A stretch of DNA of 64,000 nucleotides from a bacterium 336/3 (GCA_001281695.1 LJIE01000001.1:4048551-4112550); one strand, 5' to 3'; shown: positions 51,680-61,394, counted from the first letter of the stretch. Notes: generated by a model not told the origin, from the sequence alone. Numbers and translations: made by a program.

Positions 51680-52396
51680 ATGAAAAAGACATTCTTAAAT
51701 TCAACTCTTACAGCTTTATTGCTTACATCTATCACAATATTTTCATCTTGTAAAAAAGAAGAGGCAGATACTACGCCCACTCAAGATGAAGCTGTTGATA
51801 TTGTAACAAACGCCTTAGATACTGATGTTGCAGGGCAAACATCCGATTTTGAACAAACAGCCAAAACATCTGTAACTTATGCAAAAAATTCATATTGTGG
51901 ATTCTCAAAAGATTCAGTTGTTAGCAAATCTTTTACTGGAACGAATCTTTCTTACAATTATCAATTGAATTGGAATTGGGCAGTAGTCTGTACTCAAAAT
52001 GTTCCTAATACTATTAATTTCAATTTAACTACAAATGGTAAATATGAAACCTTACGTATCAAATCTGATGATAACAGCACCACCAATATAGCCGTTACAA
52101 ACCTCTTAACAGGCTCTAATTATGTAGCTAATGGTAGCACCATTAGAAATGGGACACAAACATCTAAAGTACGCAACATGTCCCAATTTACAAGCAAATT
52201 AGAGATTACTTATGCTAATATTAATATCAATAAGGTTTCTCCTTATAGAATTCAGTCAGGTAATGCATCTTTTAGTCTTACTGGTCAAACAATTAAAGGA
52301 ACAAACTATGCATACAGTGGAACAATTACATTTCTAGGCAATCAAAGTGCTACACTTACTTTTGCTAATGGAAGCAGTTTCACTATTCAATTATAA
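51680..52396 (+). CDS. Lipoprotein of unknown function
   Basis: The protein has 238 residues. The lipoprotein signal ends IFSSC near residue 24, followed by a Lys/Glu/Asp/Thr-rich tether (KKEEADTTPTQDE). The rest is a Ser/Thr/Asn-rich strand domain with two cysteines (about 74 and 104) and terminal GTITFLGNQSATLTFANG. No family recognised. It is divergent from the LytTR two-component operon across a 207-bp gap containing repeats, so it is a likely regulatory target. Confidence 0.6.
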   Translation: MKKTFLNSTLTALLLTSITIFSSCKKEEADTTPTQDEAVDIVTNALDTDVAGQTSDFEQTAKTSVTYAKNSYCGFSKDSVVSKSFTGTNLSYNYQLNWNWAVVCTQNVPNTINFNLTTNGKYETLRIKSDDNSTTNIAVTNLLTGSNYVANGSTIRNGTQTSKVRNMSQFTSKLEITYANININKVSPYRIQSGNASFSLTGQTIKGTNYAYSGTITFLGNQSATLTFANGSSFTIQL

Positions 52397-52407
52397 TTAT
52401 CAAAATC

Positions 52408-52431
52408 CCTTCCTGAACATTTTCAGGAAGG
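52408..52431 (+). terminator. Hairpin after the lipoprotein gene
   Basis: CCTTCCTGAA pairs with TTCAGGAAGG around CATT. The following CTTCTTC is only moderately T-rich, so termination may be partial and allow read-through into the hydroxylase gene at 52458. Confidence 0.6.
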
Positions 52432-52457
52432 CTTCTTCAACGTTTAAATAAAAAAAT

Positions 52458-53609
52458 ATGGAAACTTTTCTCATAATCTTAGGAATCGCTATTATTTTCC
52501 TTGTTGCAAGATATTTTGTATTTGTCAGTATTCCGTTTGTATATTTTTATAAGCTTTTTCCAAAAAAATACGCTCCTAATAAAATTCAAACCAAAGATGC
52601 TACAACTTCCCAAATTCATACAGAGATTGAACACTCTGTGATTTCAAGTATGGCTTTTGCATTGGTGGGTGCTATTGTTTCATTTAGCCCCTTTAAAAAC
52701 TATACACTTATTTACAGTGATATTGAAAAATACAGTTATTGGTGGATTTTTGCAAGTTTATTGATTGCCTTCATCATCCACGACACTTATTTTTATTGGA
52801 TGCACAGAATATTTCACCATCCCAAACTATTTAAGATTACCCATTTAATTCATCACAAATCAACCAATCCTTCACCTTGGGCATCTTATTCGTTCAATAT
52901 TACTGAAGCATTTGCAGAAGCATTTATATTGGTCATTTTGACCTGTATGTTACCAATGCATAGAATAACTATTTTCACGTTTGCATTTTCCTCTTTTTTA
53001 ATCAACATTTATGGACATTTGGGTTATGAAATAGCTCCAAAATGGTTTAGAAACTCTTTTTTATTCAGAATACTCAACACTTCTGTTTATCATAATATGC
53101 ACCATAGCAAATTCAAGGGCAATTATAGTTTATATTTCAGGTTTTGGGATAAAGTTATGAAAACAGAAATACCCAACTATGAACAAGCGTATGATGAAAT
53201 TCAAGAAAGGCGTTTTCCTAAAAAAACACAAAGCAATTATACTTCTAAAGCAGCCGTTGTTCTTTTATTTTTGCTTCCAAGTATTGGCATTTCGCAGATA
53301 GAAGGCAAATGGATGGATAAAACAACAGGGGCAGTTGTCCAAATTTATAAAGAAGCAGGAACATACACAGGAAGAGCTATCAAAGCAGGTAATCCCACAG
53401 AAGATAAGAAGCTTGAAGGCAAAAAGCTTATTATTTTGAAAAATTTTGAACAAAAGAGTAGCAACAAATGGTGTTGTGGAGATATTTTCTTGCCTCGTAT
53501 GAAGGTTTATGCCAAAGGCAGTATTATATTACTCAATGCTTCTGTGGCAAAAGTAACAGGCAGATATTTAGCATTTTCTCAGTCTTTCGTTTGGCACAAA
53601 ATAGAATAA
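52458..53609 (+). CDS. Sterol desaturase/fatty acid hydroxylase fused to a DUF2147 domain
   Basis: The protein has 383 residues. Residues 1-250 are a fatty acid hydroxylase membrane protein with the three histidine boxes HDTYFYWMHRIFHH (108-121), HLIHH (129-133) and HNMHH (212-216), which hold a di-iron centre. Residues about 265-279 (AAVVLLFLLPSIGIS) look like a former signal peptide. Residues 281-383 form a DUF2147 domain (IEGKWMDKTTGAVVQIYKE, then WCCGDIF). The internal hydrophobic stretch would place the DUF2147 domain in the periplasm. It has its own terminator; the substrate lipid is unknown. Confidence 0.85.
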   Translation: METFLIILGIAIIFLVARYFVFVSIPFVYFYKLFPKKYAPNKIQTKDATTSQIHTEIEHSVISSMAFALVGAIVSFSPFKNYTLIYSDIEKYSYWWIFASLLIAFIIHDTYFYWMHRIFHHPKLFKITHLIHHKSTNPSPWASYSFNITEAFAEAFILVILTCMLPMHRITIFTFAFSSFLINIYGHLGYEIAPKWFRNSFLFRILNTSVYHNMHHSKFKGNYSLYFRFWDKVMKTEIPNYEQAYDEIQERRFPKKTQSNYTSKAAVVLLFLLPSIGISQIEGKWMDKTTGAVVQIYKEAGTYTGRAIKAGNPTEDKKLEGKKLIILKNFEQKSSNKWCCGDIFLPRMKVYAKGSIILLNASVAKVTGRYLAFSQSFVWHKIE

Positions 53610-53634
53610 AAAAGGGCTTTTAAAAGCCCTTTTT
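53608..53634. terminator. Bidirectional terminator
   Basis: AAAAAAGGGCTTTT pairs with AAAAGCCCTTTTT, starting at the hydroxylase stop codon and lying 5 bp beyond the end of the convergent TonB-receptor gene. Confidence 0.85.
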
Positions 53635-53638
53635 AGTT

Positions 53639-56476
53639 TTATCTTCCGTTCATCATTCTATCCACACGTTGTTGTTCTTGCCTTTGGGCTGCCAAACGAT
53701 TGATATTATAAGTAAAGGACAACATAAAATAACGCTGTAAAACAACATTTGAAACGTCTTGAATGTAGGTTTCAGAAACGGTTCTTGAGATACCCACATT
53801 TTGTTTCAACCCGTCATAAACTCTCAACTTGATTTCTCCTCTTTTATCTTTGAAAACCTGTTTGGCTATACTAGCATTCCAAATGGTATAATTTTGGTTA
53901 AATCCATCTGCTAAACCAGAGTTTACAAAATAATCTACTTCGGTTCCTAAAATCAAACCATTACGAAAAGTATAAGTAATATCAGCTATCACAGAGTTTG
54001 TAAAATAGTTCACATTGTTTTGTGGTTGTAGAGAATACTCCGCCATATTATAGTTGATATTTCCTGATAAGTTAAAATCTAAATTTTCTTTATAGTTCCA
54101 AACCAATTTTGCCCCTTGTCCTACAATATATGTACTTGAAGTATTTTCTGCATTATTGATAAAGCTTTTGTTTTTATTCCAAGCCAAATTTGTATTCAAG
54201 CTTAAAACTAAAGAATTACCCTTTAATGGCAAACCAACACCAGCAAAAGCCAAAGCATTCCAAACACCATCTGTATTTTGATAACCATTAACTTGACCTC
54301 CAAATCGTGTAACGGTTGTAGTATTAGCTATTTTATTGGCTGTATTAGATACACTTGCAAAAGCAAAAAAGCTACTAAACTTATTGATATTAAATGAAAC
54401 AAAGTTTGCTCGAATTGTATTAACAACCTCTTGTTTCAAATCTGGATTACCTTGTGTAATATTCAGAGGGTTTGTATTATCTTGTACAGGTTGCAATTGA
54501 GTAGATGATGGCTGATTAGTACTTCCTCTATAATCTATACGCAAACGTCTGTTTTTACCAAAATTATATCTGAATTGTGCATTCGGAAATAAATTGATAA
54601 ATTCTCTACTAAACTTGCTATCTCTTGTAAGGTCTAAATTGTTTTGAGTGGCATACTGAGCAGCAAAACCAAAAGTATAGTTATATTTAAGTTTGGTAGT
54701 AATGAAGTTTAATCCTAAACGATTTGAAAAAAACTTATTGTCAAAGTCATTGGTAAGTTGTGTATTTGGGATTGTATAATCCTCTGTCACTTCATTAAAA
54801 TCAAAAACTCTTCTATCTGTTAAATTTCTATTATTTGTACCTTCATAGTTAAACTCTAAAGAGTGCTTTCTTGATAGTGGTTCAGTGTAAGAGAGTCCTC
54901 CTCTGAAAGTGATATTGCCGTTATCTTGTTTTGTTTGCTGACGAGTATTAGAGTCTATAGACACACCATTTATCAGTAACACATTTCTTATATTATTCAA
55001 CTCCTCATTGTTTTGGGTAGAACCACTGATTGTTACGTTTGCAGAAAATGCACGTCCTCTTTTTCTAAACTTATGTCTATACAATAACAAGTTACTATAT
55101 GTTAGTTGAGCATTATCACTTAGATTACTGGTATTTGAAGTATTTAATTCAGTAAGCTCATCAGATATTGTTCTGCCTATAGTCAAATTATTATAGTCTG
55201 TTTGTGTAATAGAGATATTAGGTACAATACGCAATGAATTTAAGCTATCTATTTGATAGTCAATCCTCATACTCAATCTGTGATTATTTGTTTTAGTGGT
55301 ATTATTATTATCTTGAAATGTAAAAAAAGTACTATCTGAAAGGATTGTTTGTCTCTTCGTATTCTGTACAACATCTAATTCACTATTATTGAAAAAATAA
55401 TTTCCATTTACTTTCCATTTAGCATTTTTCCCAAATTCATCATTAAAGTTCAATCCAGCTGACCATACTGTTGTAATACCGTTGTTATTATTGGTATTCG
55501 ATGCTCCAAAAGAGCTTGCTAATCTTTGTAAGTTACCTCCACCTATACGAGTATTTCCCCCACCTGAGTTTTGCCCACCAAATGAATTTCCTAAGGTAAA
55601 ATTTTGACTATTAATATTGTTTGCAGAAGCTATTAAAGATATTTGTTGATCATTATTGAAGCGATTGAGAGTAAGATTTCCTTCGTAGCGTTCTTCTGTA
55701 CCTGCTCCAACTATAGCTCTCCCAAAAGTGCCCTTTTTCATATCTTTTTTGGTAGTGATATTGATAACTTTTTCTCTATTACCATCATCTACACCTGTAA
55801 ACTGTGATTGGTCAGACATTTGATCTATCAATTGCACCTTTTCAATCATGTTGGCAGGTAGGTTTTTAGTTGCAGCTTTGGGGTCATCTCCAAAAAAAGG
55901 TTTTCCATCTACCAAAATCTTTCTAACTTGCTCACCTTGAGCTTTTACTGTACCATCTTTCGAAACTTCTACACCAGGTAGTTTTTTCAGTAAATCTTCA
56001 GTAGTTGCATTAGGTTTAGTTTTGAAAGCAGCAGCATTAAATTCAACTGTATCTTGTTTAATTTCCACTGGAGCAACTTCTCCTTTTACCACTATTCCTT
56101 CTATACTTTCAGGTTCTAATTCCAAGTTTCCTAAAAGTACATCAGGGCTTTGACTTGTAATAGAGAAATTCTTTTTGAATACATTAGAGCCTATCATTTT
56201 GATAAGTATTCTGTAAGAACCCTCCCCAAGACCTTTGTACTCAAAATTACCTTGATCATCGCTCATCGTAAAGCCTATAACTGTAGAGTCTGGTAATTTT
56301 TGAATACTGATGGTAGCTCCCGGTACAAAAATTTTGTCTTTGCTATCTAATACTCTTCCTTTTACTGAACCCTTAATCTGAGCAAAAGTAGATGTACTTA
56401 TCAATATCCCTAAAATAATATTAAAAATATTCTTCATCATAACTGGTTGTTTATTTATGGTATTTCTTTTGTTCAT
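53639..56476 (-). CDS. TonB-dependent-receptor-like outer-membrane protein
   Basis: The protein has 945 residues. A signal peptide (MMKNIFNIILGILISTSTFAQ) begins 12 residues in; the ATG at 56476 is kept because it overlaps the preceding stop codon. A carboxypeptidase-regulatory-like domain lies at about 35-115 (GRVLDSKDKIFVPGATI). A plug domain follows at about 135-240 (ATTEDLLKKLPGVEV, KILVDGKPFFGDDP). The C-terminal part is an OMP_b-brl_3-type barrel. It probably takes up a ligand or acts with the GLPGLI protein upstream. Confidence 0.85.
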   Translation of the reverse strand: MNKRNTINKQPVMMKNIFNIILGILISTSTFAQIKGSVKGRVLDSKDKIFVPGATISIQKLPDSTVIGFTMSDDQGNFEYKGLGEGSYRILIKMIGSNVFKKNFSITSQSPDVLLGNLELEPESIEGIVVKGEVAPVEIKQDTVEFNAAAFKTKPNATTEDLLKKLPGVEVSKDGTVKAQGEQVRKILVDGKPFFGDDPKAATKNLPANMIEKVQLIDQMSDQSQFTGVDDGNREKVINITTKKDMKKGTFGRAIVGAGTEERYEGNLTLNRFNNDQQISLIASANNINSQNFTLGNSFGGQNSGGGNTRIGGGNLQRLASSFGASNTNNNNGITTVWSAGLNFNDEFGKNAKWKVNGNYFFNNSELDVVQNTKRQTILSDSTFFTFQDNNNTTKTNNHRLSMRIDYQIDSLNSLRIVPNISITQTDYNNLTIGRTISDELTELNTSNTSNLSDNAQLTYSNLLLYRHKFRKRGRAFSANVTISGSTQNNEELNNIRNVLLINGVSIDSNTRQQTKQDNGNITFRGGLSYTEPLSRKHSLEFNYEGTNNRNLTDRRVFDFNEVTEDYTIPNTQLTNDFDNKFFSNRLGLNFITTKLKYNYTFGFAAQYATQNNLDLTRDSKFSREFINLFPNAQFRYNFGKNRRLRIDYRGSTNQPSSTQLQPVQDNTNPLNITQGNPDLKQEVVNTIRANFVSFNINKFSSFFAFASVSNTANKIANTTTVTRFGGQVNGYQNTDGVWNALAFAGVGLPLKGNSLVLSLNTNLAWNKNKSFINNAENTSSTYIVGQGAKLVWNYKENLDFNLSGNINYNMAEYSLQPQNNVNYFTNSVIADITYTFRNGLILGTEVDYFVNSGLADGFNQNYTIWNASIAKQVFKDKRGEIKLRVYDGLKQNVGISRTVSETYIQDVSNVVLQRYFMLSFTYNINRLAAQRQEQQRVDRMMNGR

Positions 56477-57252
56477 TAATTCCTTCTACTTCCACCCATC
56501 ATAGCTCTGCGTTGCTTGATAATTTCTTCAAACTCTTCTTGGGTAACTTTTTGGGCATCAGCAGGTATTTTTACTGTATCCAAAGAGACATCAATTTTAT
56601 CTACTTTTTTAGCCTCAAAGCCAATGTCTGTACCTTCAACAGCTAAAATCACAACTCCATCTATCAAAATAGCAGGAATTTTAGGGGCATTTGCTCCTCC
56701 TCTACCCATACGCATCATGGCAGTTTGTCCCATGGGCGAAAAAGTAAAACCCAATTCTGTTGTGTACCAAATAGTAAAAGTATCATCTTCAGTTTTAAGC
56801 GTTGCTTTTTTACAGTTATAACCTAATATTTTTTTAGTTTTTTTATCTTCTTTGATGTCTGTATTTGCCTTTAATTCTTTTTCTATCATATACTTATCAA
56901 CATTTACAGAATCTTTGGGCAATGATGTGACAGTAGCAGTTTTTTTACTCGTAAAATCCCAAAAAACTTCAGGGATAAATCTTCTCATTCTGTTACTTTG
57001 TTGTGTAGTGGCTGTGTTGCTTCTTTGTCCACCAAAATTTCCAAAGTTAATAACAGTTTCAACTTTTCCATTATTTCCATTTACATGCAGTTTTTGTACA
57101 AAATTGAAGACATCTGGTGCATTAGGGTTTGCTTCAGCACCTTCTCTACTGATACGAATTGTTGCTTCATACTCAATAACTCCAACAAATTTGCTTTGAG
57201 CAAATAACATGCTTTGGCAAAGCATCAAAAAAATTAAAGCGATTTTTTTCAT
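56476..57252 (-). CDS. GLPGLI-family exported protein
   Basis: The protein has 258 residues with a signal peptide (1-18, ending LFAQ). The characteristic part near residues 140-205 has KTKKILGYNCKKATLK, TIWYTTELGFTFSPMGQ and the core IPAILIDGVVILAVE. The family is found next to outer-membrane barrels in Bacteroidota and its role is unknown. Stop and next start share a base (TAATG), so translation with the receptor gene is coupled. Confidence 0.85.
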   Translation of the reverse strand: MKKIALIFLMLCQSMLFAQSKFVGVIEYEATIRISREGAEANPNAPDVFNFVQKLHVNGNNGKVETVINFGNFGGQRSNTATTQQSNRMRRFIPEVFWDFTSKKTATVTSLPKDSVNVDKYMIEKELKANTDIKEDKKTKKILGYNCKKATLKTEDDTFTIWYTTELGFTFSPMGQTAMMRMGRGGANAPKIPAILIDGVVILAVEGTDIGFEAKKVDKIDVSLDTVKIPADAQKVTQEEFEEIIKQRRAMMGGSRRN

Positions 57253-57568
57253 CTTATTTTCTGTTTTTTTATTTTTTTCTACTAGAACGAGACCTTTATA
57301 TATTTATTGTTAAGAACTTTGTAGTAAAACAAAGCTGTATCACCTTAGACTATTTTTATTTACAAAGGTTTAATCTTATTGAAAATAAGTTTTATTTATG
57401 CTTAAATTTAGATAATGACACATGATAATGTTATGAAATATTATTTAAAATGGACAAAATTAAATCTAGGTGGACAAACCTTTATGATTAATACAACGTT
57501 ATTGTTTGTTTTGAAACTTATTTGTGTTTAGGAATAACTTTTTCCATTTTTTTCACTAAATTATTTTT
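57253..57568. other. Intergenic region between GLPGLI and coaX genes
   Basis: This 316-bp AT-rich gap holds divergent promoters for GLPGLI and coaX. A -7-like TAatTTTG lies at 57462-57455 (minus). An 8-bp direct repeat TGGACAAA lies at 57451-57458 and 57471-57478. Two small hairpins lie at 57317-57334 (CTTTGT/ACAAAG) and 57375-57389 (CTTATT/AATAAG). No coding signal is seen. Confidence 0.5.
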
Positions 57569-58291
57569 ATGATAAATGCTGTTATAGATATTGGTAACAC
57601 AAGATATAAAGTAGCTATATTTCAAGAGAAAACTTTGCTAAATCACTTTGAGACTATAGAAGAACATGAGTGTATTCAATTTATAGAAGAAAGTCAGGCT
57701 AAAAATATCATTGTAAGTTCTGTAAGAGAGAATATCTCTATTTTTACAAAAAAACTTTCTATTACACCTTTTATTTTATCTCCCGACTTGCCTGTACCTA
57801 TCCAAAATAAATACAAAAGTCCTCAAACTTTAGGAATGGATAGGCTTGCAGCAGCTATTGGAGCAAAAAGTTTCTTCCCAAATCAACCTTGTCTAATTAT
57901 TGATTTAGGTACTTGTATTACTTATGATTTTGTTACAGCCGAAAATGAATTTATGGGCGGAATGATAGCCCCAGGTGTTCGCATGCGTCTGAAAGCTATG
58001 CATCATTTTACACAAAAATTGCCTTTGGTAGATTGGGAGCCAGAAAAAGAAGTAAAAATTACAGGAGCATCTACTCAAGAAGCTATCCTAAGTGGTGCAG
58101 TCAATGGTGTGAAAGGAGAAATTTTCAGCACCAGACAATATTATCAGACTCTGCACCCTGATTTACAAACAATTTTATGTGGTGGAGATAGCCTTTACTT
58201 TGAAAGTATCAAAAAAGGTAATACCTTTGCCGTTCCAAAATTAGTCCTTTTTGGACTGAATCAGATTTTAGCATATAATATTAACCTATAA
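57569..58291 (+). CDS. coaX: Type III pantothenate kinase
   Basis: The protein has 240 residues of the ASKHA fold. Motifs are AVIDIGNTRYKVAIF (phosphate 1, residues 4-18), the pantothenate-binding TLGMDRLAAAIGA near 91-103, LIIDLGTCITYDF, GGMIAPGVRMRLKAM, and ILSGAVNGVKGE. It phosphorylates pantothenate in the first step of coenzyme A synthesis. It is followed 25 bp later by a barrel-protein gene on the same strand. Confidence 0.95.
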   Translation: MINAVIDIGNTRYKVAIFQEKTLLNHFETIEEHECIQFIEESQAKNIIVSSVRENISIFTKKLSITPFILSPDLPVPIQNKYKSPQTLGMDRLAAAIGAKSFFPNQPCLIIDLGTCITYDFVTAENEFMGGMIAPGVRMRLKAMHHFTQKLPLVDWEPEKEVKITGASTQEAILSGAVNGVKGEIFSTRQYYQTLHPDLQTILCGGDSLYFESIKKGNTFAVPKLVLFGLNQILAYNINL

Positions 58292-58316
58292 ACCATTAAT
58301 ATATTTATATTTTCCT

Positions 58317-59582
58317 ATGAAAATTTCATCTTTTATTTTTTTATTATGGATTGCCTTTCATTGGGTACAAGCACAAAACTCACCATTTACAGGCTTTGGC
58401 ATAGGTTCACTTTCTAATGACGGTAATATTGCTCAACAAATCAATGGAAGTACAGGTGTTAGTTCGAGTGGTGGATATTATGTGAATTTAATCAATCCAG
58501 CTCTACTTGTCCGAAATACAAGTGTAACATTTGATGCAAGCTATAATCTTCGTTTTCAACAATTAAAATCCAATCAAAGTTTTCAAAATTTTACTACTGG
58601 AAACATCAACTCTATAGCTTTAGCTTTACCTGTTCATAAAAAATGGACGGCTGCTATTGGTCTAAAGCCTTATAGTAATATAGATTATTTAATAGAAAAC
58701 TCCAATAAAGTAGAAAACTCAGATTTTTTTGCCTATTACACCTACCAAGGTGAAGGAGGTCTGAATAATTTATTTTTCTCTAATGGTATTAAGCTTACCA
58801 AAGATTTAAGTGTTGGTTTGAAATTTTCATACTTATTTGGCAATCTTACTCAAGAGTCTGTAAGTGAGCTCATTTCAGCAGGACAAAATAGTAGAATTGC
58901 ATACTCAAGAAGAAATAACATCAATCAAATTACTTTTTCACCAGCCTTTGCATATCGTTATGCAATAGAAAAAGATAGAAAATTCTTAAATATTGGACTT
59001 GTATATGATTTAGCTTCTAATGCTAAAACTCGCCGTTTTGAAGGTTTTGAAAAACGTGATGTTTTTTCAGGTGGTGTACTTCCTACATTCATTGATACAT
59101 TAGTTACCATCAAAGGCAAAACATTCTTACCTTCTCGTATCAAAGCAGGTGTTTCTTATGAGTATTTTAATAAATTTTTGATTAGTGCAGAAATTTCAAC
59201 CCAAAATTGGAGTTCTTACAAATCTTTTGATGTTTCAGAGCCTGAACTTACCAATCGTGTTCAAATGGCTTTGGGTACGGAATGGACACCTGATCACCGT
59301 TCTAATAATTTTTGGCAAAGAAGTACTTATCGTTTTGGTATAAATCATACTCCCAGCATTTTAAAAATTAGTGGAAAAAATATTAGTGAAACAAATATTA
59401 GTTTAGGAACATCTCTTGCTTTTTCTGGTGGGCAGGGGAAACTCACTTATGTACACCTAGGAGCAACCGCAGGACAAAGGGGTAGTATTTCTAACAATAA
59501 TCTACAAGAGAGATTTATTGAAGCAAAATTAGGCGTTTCTATTAGTGACGTTCTTTGGTTCTATCGCCCCAAAATTGATTAA
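58317..59582 (+). CDS. FadL/PorV-like outer-membrane barrel protein
   Basis: The protein has 421 residues with a signal peptide (1-19, ending VQAQ). The mature N-terminus has FTGFGIGSLSNDG and SSGGYYVNLINPALLV, the NPA-type motif seen in FadL/OmpP1 and PorV proteins, followed by amphipathic strands to the C-terminus (FYRPKID). It is probably an outer-membrane channel for a hydrophobic ligand or an accessory surface protein. It follows coaX by 25 bp and has a terminator behind it. Confidence 0.65.
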   Translation: MKISSFIFLLWIAFHWVQAQNSPFTGFGIGSLSNDGNIAQQINGSTGVSSSGGYYVNLINPALLVRNTSVTFDASYNLRFQQLKSNQSFQNFTTGNINSIALALPVHKKWTAAIGLKPYSNIDYLIENSNKVENSDFFAYYTYQGEGGLNNLFFSNGIKLTKDLSVGLKFSYLFGNLTQESVSELISAGQNSRIAYSRRNNINQITFSPAFAYRYAIEKDRKFLNIGLVYDLASNAKTRRFEGFEKRDVFSGGVLPTFIDTLVTIKGKTFLPSRIKAGVSYEYFNKFLISAEISTQNWSSYKSFDVSEPELTNRVQMALGTEWTPDHRSNNFWQRSTYRFGINHTPSILKISGKNISETNISLGTSLAFSGGQGKLTYVHLGATAGQRGSISNNNLQERFIEAKLGVSISDVLWFYRPKID

Positions 59583-59590
59583 TATAAATA

Positions 59591-59623
59591 AAAAAGTGCT
59601 ACCGAAACAGTAGCACTTTTTTT
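59591..59623. terminator. Bidirectional terminator
   Basis: AAAAAGTGCTAC pairs with GTAGCACTTTTT around CGAAACA, followed by a T run. It lies between the coaX/barrel genes and the convergent MuiA-like gene. Confidence 0.85.
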
Positions 59624-59642
59624 AGGTGTTCTTCTGCTTAAA

Positions 59643-61274
59643 CTAATATGTAACTTGCATATCTTTTGGATAACGAATACTATATCGCAATTTAAGTGTT
59701 TTTGTTTCTGAAGGATTTACTTCTATTTTCCAAGTTAGCTTTCCTGTTATAGGGTCAGCTTTTGCTCCTGTTGCTTCTAAAAGTTCTACTTCAATCTTAC
59801 TATTGTTTGAGATAGGAATTTGGTCTTCTAAACGAATCACAATTTTTTCTTTCTTGGTATTACGAATACGTATTTCAAACCCAAATTCTTCTTTGATATG
59901 TGAACTTAATCTTTTCTTGGTTGTCAAATCTTTGATTTGCTCACGCTCTATAATTACTTTTTTATCTCTACCCAACGATACTACTAATGTATCTTTTGTA
60001 TTTCTTGCATTCAGATAAGTTTCACCAACAAAAGCTCCTTCAAAATATACATTTGCTTTACCAGAAACCAAGTTATATTTTTCCCAATCTACCAAACGAG
60101 CTGTTAAAAATGCATCTCTATCCAATTTAGGAGCAGAACCATAACTATAAATAGTTGTCATGTCAAATTTCTGTACATCCACCAATTGAGGTCTTCCATC
60201 AGAAGGGATTGTATAAGGCAATGCTATTTCAAATTCTGTTGCAAGAGTATTTTCTTGTACCTTTGTAAAGTCTGCAATAGTTTCAGAAGGTTTTTCTTCA
60301 AGCTTTATATCATCTACATCTACTGAAGAACCTGTAATAGCTGTCTGAGCTACAGATCTTTCTTTTCGTGATTCAGCACTACGCATATTAGAGTAGCCAT
60401 AAGTTGCTGCTACAAACTGGCTTACATACCAAACTGCTAATTCAGGCTTATTACCCCCTACAGAGGGGTTTCCAGAAGAAAGTGATATTTGGACATTATT
60501 CCAATCTAAGCCTGTATTCTGATATACATTAGCTCTATACATCAATTGAGCAGGGTTTTTGGTATCTTTGGTTCTAATATCATAAATTGGTTGCCATCCA
60601 GCATCGGGAACAATATAAGAAATCTCAAAATTTGCTGTAACGGGAGCATCAGCTTTTACAGTTACAAGCACCTCACTACTCGGTTTATTGGCTTGAGCAT
60701 TTTCTTCATAAATTTGCTTACGAGTTTGTTGTTCTTTTTCTTGATTTTGTTTTAGTTGCTTATTAAGTTCTAAAACTTTTTGGTTAATTTCCCCCAGTCT
60801 TTGTCTATAAAAATCTGCTATTTCTTTCAATTTTTGAGCTGAAACGCCTGTTTGGTCACCACCTACTTGTTTGTTAGCCAAAATCATAGCTTCTTCTTCT
60901 TGATAAATCTTTTTTTGTACTTGTAGGCTATTCAAAGCATCTTGTAATGCTTCTAAGTCTTGCTCTAACTTTTTAATCTTCTCTGTTTTAGCTTGACTTT
61001 TCAAGTAATTAATGCGATGTTTTACAGCCATAATTGTAATAGCTCCTTTGGCATTTACCTGAAGGCTTTGTTGTTGGAGTTTTGCTGGCAATTCCTCAAA
61101 GACCAAAGTGCTTGTACCTGCTCCTATGCTCACCTGAGCTTCATTATTTACTTCTGCTTGTGTAAGAAATACTCTTACTTGCTTAATTTTAGAGCCAACA
61201 TTTTTCTCTATAATTTGTTGAGCATTTACGTTGTAGGCCCACATAGCTCCTAATAATATCAATATCTTTTTCAT
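59643..61274 (-). CDS. MuiA-like exported protein with DUF4139 domain
   Basis: The protein has 543 residues from the ATG at 61274, which begins the signal peptide (MKKILILLGAMWAYNVNAQ). An N-terminal strand domain (20-75, VRVFLTQAEVNNEAQ) is followed by a long coiled coil (about 75-190) and a DUF4139 domain (about 210-540; VPDAGWQPIYDIRTKD, YQNTGLDWNNVQISLSSGNP). MuiA-family proteins were linked to alginate mucoidy; their molecular role is unknown. It is likely periplasmic or surface-associated. Confidence 0.8.
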   Translation of the reverse strand: MKKILILLGAMWAYNVNAQQIIEKNVGSKIKQVRVFLTQAEVNNEAQVSIGAGTSTLVFEELPAKLQQQSLQVNAKGAITIMAVKHRINYLKSQAKTEKIKKLEQDLEALQDALNSLQVQKKIYQEEEAMILANKQVGGDQTGVSAQKLKEIADFYRQRLGEINQKVLELNKQLKQNQEKEQQTRKQIYEENAQANKPSSEVLVTVKADAPVTANFEISYIVPDAGWQPIYDIRTKDTKNPAQLMYRANVYQNTGLDWNNVQISLSSGNPSVGGNKPELAVWYVSQFVAATYGYSNMRSAESRKERSVAQTAITGSSVDVDDIKLEEKPSETIADFTKVQENTLATEFEIALPYTIPSDGRPQLVDVQKFDMTTIYSYGSAPKLDRDAFLTARLVDWEKYNLVSGKANVYFEGAFVGETYLNARNTKDTLVVSLGRDKKVIIEREQIKDLTTKKRLSSHIKEEFGFEIRIRNTKKEKIVIRLEDQIPISNNSKIEVELLEATGAKADPITGKLTWKIEVNPSETKTLKLRYSIRYPKDMQVTY

Positions 61275-61367
61275 TTTTGTAATTGTTTTTATAGTAAGAT
61301 GTTTTTCTTTTTCAGTTTCCATAAAAAAATTATATATTTTTTAAAAAATTCTTGAATTAATAAAAAA

Positions 61368-61394
61368 AGGCTTAAAAATTAAATTTTTAAGCCT
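61368..61394 (-). terminator. Terminator of the SpoIIE-phosphatase gene
   Basis: AGGCTTAAAAATT pairs with AATTTTTAAGCCT; the gene's own stop codon (61379-61381) lies within the hairpin. On the minus strand the stem is followed by TTTTTTT. Confidence 0.75.
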
